From Euperipatoides rowelli (Eukaryota; Onychophora; Udeonychophora; Euonychophora; Peripatopsidae), in assembly GCA_003024985.2 (NCBI GenBank), contig PXIH01S0006205.1: a stretch of DNA of 11,333 nucleotides, one strand, 5' to 3'. The position numbers were made by a program, and so were the translations under genes. Positions 9,042 to 11,333 of the stretch are shown here, one piece after another (within the stretch, counting starts at the first letter, position 1; each line of letters begins with the position of its first letter). The notes below the pieces were generated by a model that saw only the letters and a list, made by a program, of their open reading frames with translations, had not been told where the DNA came from and did no database searches.

Positions 9042-9528
9042 TGCCAATCTAGAAAGGATTTTACTGAGCTACCTCAGGAATATTTTAAGAAATATACTCC
9101 TGTAATTTTTCTACTGGCTCTTCCCTCATTTTATATGTTGTGATCAAATCGCTGAATAAATTTGTTAAAAAGATGAATAGGAATGCATTAAAAAAAAGAG
9201 AGTAGGGAGGATTATGACATTATTGTCATTTTATATGCAGTCTGGTTGAAATCTAGTAAAGCATATATTTAAATCAGTACTTACACATAATTTTTAAATA
9301 CATAATACTATTAAAAAATTGGGTATTATTATATAAACATCAGATAAAATTAAAAAAAATTATATACAGTAATATCTCAAGCCTTTTAAAAATGAAATCA
9401 AATAAGCATATTTTTTTCTTAAAGCAATTAAAATTCCTAGACTCATTCTGTGCTTGCTTTAAAACTAGAGAATAAAAATAGTTTATTTTAATTATTTATC
9501 ATGGCTGAAGTAAGTTTTGAAATGGCAT

Positions 9529-9546
9529 TTACAGTATATACTGTAA
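9529..9546. repeat. 18-bp palindrome made of two heptamers
   Basis: TTACAGTATATACTGTAA is a perfect palindrome built from TACAGTA and TACTGTA joined by TA. It is the mirror arrangement of the palindrome at 14-35, where TACTGTA comes first. It is one of the clearest paired instances of the dispersed motif. Confidence 0.9.
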
Positions 9547-10527
9547 GAATACTTATTTAAAAAAACTGATACTTTATTAATAAACAATTTTTTTTAAACT
9601 ATGAGTTTCTTTCTTAGTGCAGTAGATAATTCTATTTTCCTCAAGTGGAATCTAACACATCTTGAGATCTAAATAGGAATAATAAAATGATTAATTTTAA
9701 TTTCTTTTGGCATGTTCAATAAATATTATTTGGAGAAAAAAAATTGGAAATTGCATTTAGGGTGGACAAAACCCGTTTATTGCGACTGTTGGGCTATTTC
9801 TCTAATGAATTTATTCTGCAAATTGTGAATGTACTCCACAAACTGCCAATTCTTTCTTTTCTTGCTATGTGCTAATATCACAAAAAATTATAATTGTTAG
9901 AAAATATGGTAATAGTCTGCTTTTAAGAGCTGAAAATTAATAATCTTGACTAAGACCTAGTCCAAGCTTCTTTTTACTGTAAAGGTTTGTTTGCTGCTTG
10001 GTTTAGAAATTTAAAATAAAGAGATACAAAATGGCTTTCATTTTTGTTAAAATAAAATATTCAATCAAGTACAATCCAAGTAAAAATTATTTTTCTAACA
10101 AGAGGATTTTATTTATAAATTCAAAGCTTCAATTTGTTTAGGCAAGCCACACCAACCTCAGTATAGTATGTTATTCTCACATTTAAATTTTTTACAGAAA
10201 CATAGCAATAGTAAAATTACTGTGTTTTATTATTTAATTTTTAAGGGATTTTTAAGCTATAATAAGCTAAGAATATTAAAGTAGAATAGTTAAGGATAAG
10301 TAAAAAATATATATATAATTTTCCAAGTACGGTATTCAAGATAGTAAATATGTGTAAAATAATTTCATGCTTAATTTTAATTTATATTATTGTAAACATT
10401 GCATTTAAAATGCCAGCAAGCACAATGGTTCTTTTCCAAACAAACATGTCCCGCTCAATTTTTTTTGCTCTTGAAAACATGCCTAAATATACACAGTGAT
10501 GTACTGTATTATTCAGTTGATTAAGAT
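9547..10527. other. Gene-free stretch
   Basis: No supportable gene. Sequence complexity is somewhat higher at about 9750-9880, where a stop-free + frame of 50 codons lies at 9723-9875 with its only ATG three codons from the stop. A TACTGTA is at 9975, a TACGGTA at 10328 and a TACTGTA at 10502. A short TA run (TATATATATA) lies at about 10308-10317. Confidence 0.55.
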
Positions 10528-10708
10528 CATATCCCTATTGAAAAGAAAAATGTCATCTTACTACAGCTTATACTTCTGAGCATGTTTAGAGACCTTCTTC
10601 AACATTGCCTTCAGACATTGTGGTTCTACACTAAGTAGTTCTCAAAAACTACAAATAACCTTTGATCAGATTTGAAACTTGTTTATTTTTATATCCAATA
10701 GGGATATG
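10528..10708. repeat. Inverted repeat with 13-bp core arms
   Basis: CATATCCCTATTG at 10528-10540 is the exact reverse complement of CAATAGGGATATG at 10696-10708, with 155 bases between. Outside the core the arms stay loosely similar: the left flank has TTGATTAAGAT, and the right flank read in reverse has CTTAATAAG. This could be the ends of a small non-autonomous element or an old foldback. No clear terminal target duplication is visible. The 85-codon frame at 10662-10919 begins between the arms, crosses the right one and has no recognisable domain. Confidence 0.6.
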
Positions 10709-11316
10709 CTTATTAAGAAAAAAAAACAAACAAACGTCACTCTCTTTTGACCAGATGCTTTTTGGTATGATCTTTGATAGGCTAACCTTTTCCTCAAATA
10801 GACATTTGAAGGTTAATACCAGATTTTCTAGTTTTAAATATCATTACTTTAAAAATATTGCATTAAACTTTCTTGTTGTCTTTGTACAATTGTATTGTTT
10901 CAATCTCTATTTTCAATAAGTGTGATGTGATGAGATTGAAGAAGCAGTATCAAGAACTTACTAAATTTATAAATGTTTTTATTTTTTGTTATGAGAAAAG
11001 ACTAGAACTTTTGGGTAACATACAGTATGTCCCCTCCTCAGAAATATATAGAGAGAGGGTTTAATTTTTACATACAGTATAAAGTAGATCTATAGTCATA
11101 AACAAAAATTCTGAGCATCATTATCAGTTAAAAAAATTGAGAGGTCATTGCCATTATAACCACCCTGTAATTACACCTCTTAGTATTTCCAGCTTCTTAT
11201 ATGTTTGTATTCCAACAACAACATACTGCATATGTACAATATAAGACTATGTAAGGGCACTAAAAGTTAGAATATAGTTTCTGGTTATTCATTTTCAAAT
11301 ATTGGATGCGGGAGGG
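10709..11316. other. Gene-free stretch
   Basis: The frames at 10662-10919 and 10873-11064 overlap each other, are Phe/Leu/Ile-rich and resemble no family I know, so neither is called. Heptamer copies lie at 11021 and 11073, and a TAGGCTA at 10778-10784. Confidence 0.55.
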
Positions 11317-11333
11317 TTTTTTTTTTTTTTTTT
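11317..11333. repeat. T17 homopolymer cut by the window end
   Basis: At least 17 T follow GATGCGGGAGGG. If this is the tail of a retroposon, the element would lie on the - strand with its body to the left, starting CCCTCCCGCATC after the A tail. No such body was recognised. The true length is unknown because the window ends here. Confidence 0.7.

Noticed and set aside
10662-10919. Longest ATG-initiated frame (85 codons, + strand)
   Set aside because: No recognisable domain, Phe/Leu/Tyr-rich composition typical of random AT-rich DNA, overlaps an inverted-repeat arm and another frame, and the length is within chance expectation.
1-11333. tRNA or rRNA genes
   Set aside because: I looked for the conserved T-loop GTTCRANNC and D-loop patterns and for conserved rRNA blocks and saw none with a supporting stem structure. 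A covariance-model scan would be needed to exclude degenerate copies.

Overview
This window looks like gene-free, very AT-rich nuclear DNA from a multicellular eukaryote, most likely an animal. The reasons are very long A and T homopolymers, microsatellites, sparse CpG outside a few patches, hAT-type transposon end sequences and no operon-like coding structure. The species cannot be named. Frequent TAGGCTA/TAGGCCTA-type words and the very frequent heptamer TACTGTA/TACAGTA would suit an aquatic invertebrate or a fish, but that is only an impression. One unresolved base (N at 5851), just after an A run, suggests a draft assembly.

Layout. 1-36: a TA microsatellite running into a palindrome. 37-3050: AT-rich filler with long A/T tracts, including a T20...A18 fold-back at 872-972. 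3051-3583: the most CpG-rich part, a remnant of a non-autonomous hAT-like DNA transposon. A second hAT-like terminus facing inward begins at about 3584. 3660-5400: very AT-rich, with a compact 35-nt hairpin at 4342-4376 and a perfect T10A10 tract. 5400-8017: unremarkable AT-rich DNA. 8018-8096: a 23-bp tandem repeat of about 3.4 units. 8178-9875: slightly higher complexity, with three stop-free stretches that lack a usable start codon, a G-rich purine tract and a C11 run. 10528-10708: an inverted repeat with 13-bp core arms. 11317-11333: a T run cut by the window edge.

No protein-coding gene, tRNA or rRNA can be supported. Every ATG-initiated frame is under 90 codons, resembles no family I recognise and has the Phe/Ile/Lys/Asn/Tyr composition expected from random AT-rich DNA. 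The most distinctive property of the window is the dispersed heptamer TAC(T/A)GTA, by hand count about 38 copies, with about five CpG-containing relatives (TACGGTA/TACCGTA) that could be its undecayed form. No gene network can be described. I found no convincing new biological system; the motif and a few structured repeats are the items worth checking.
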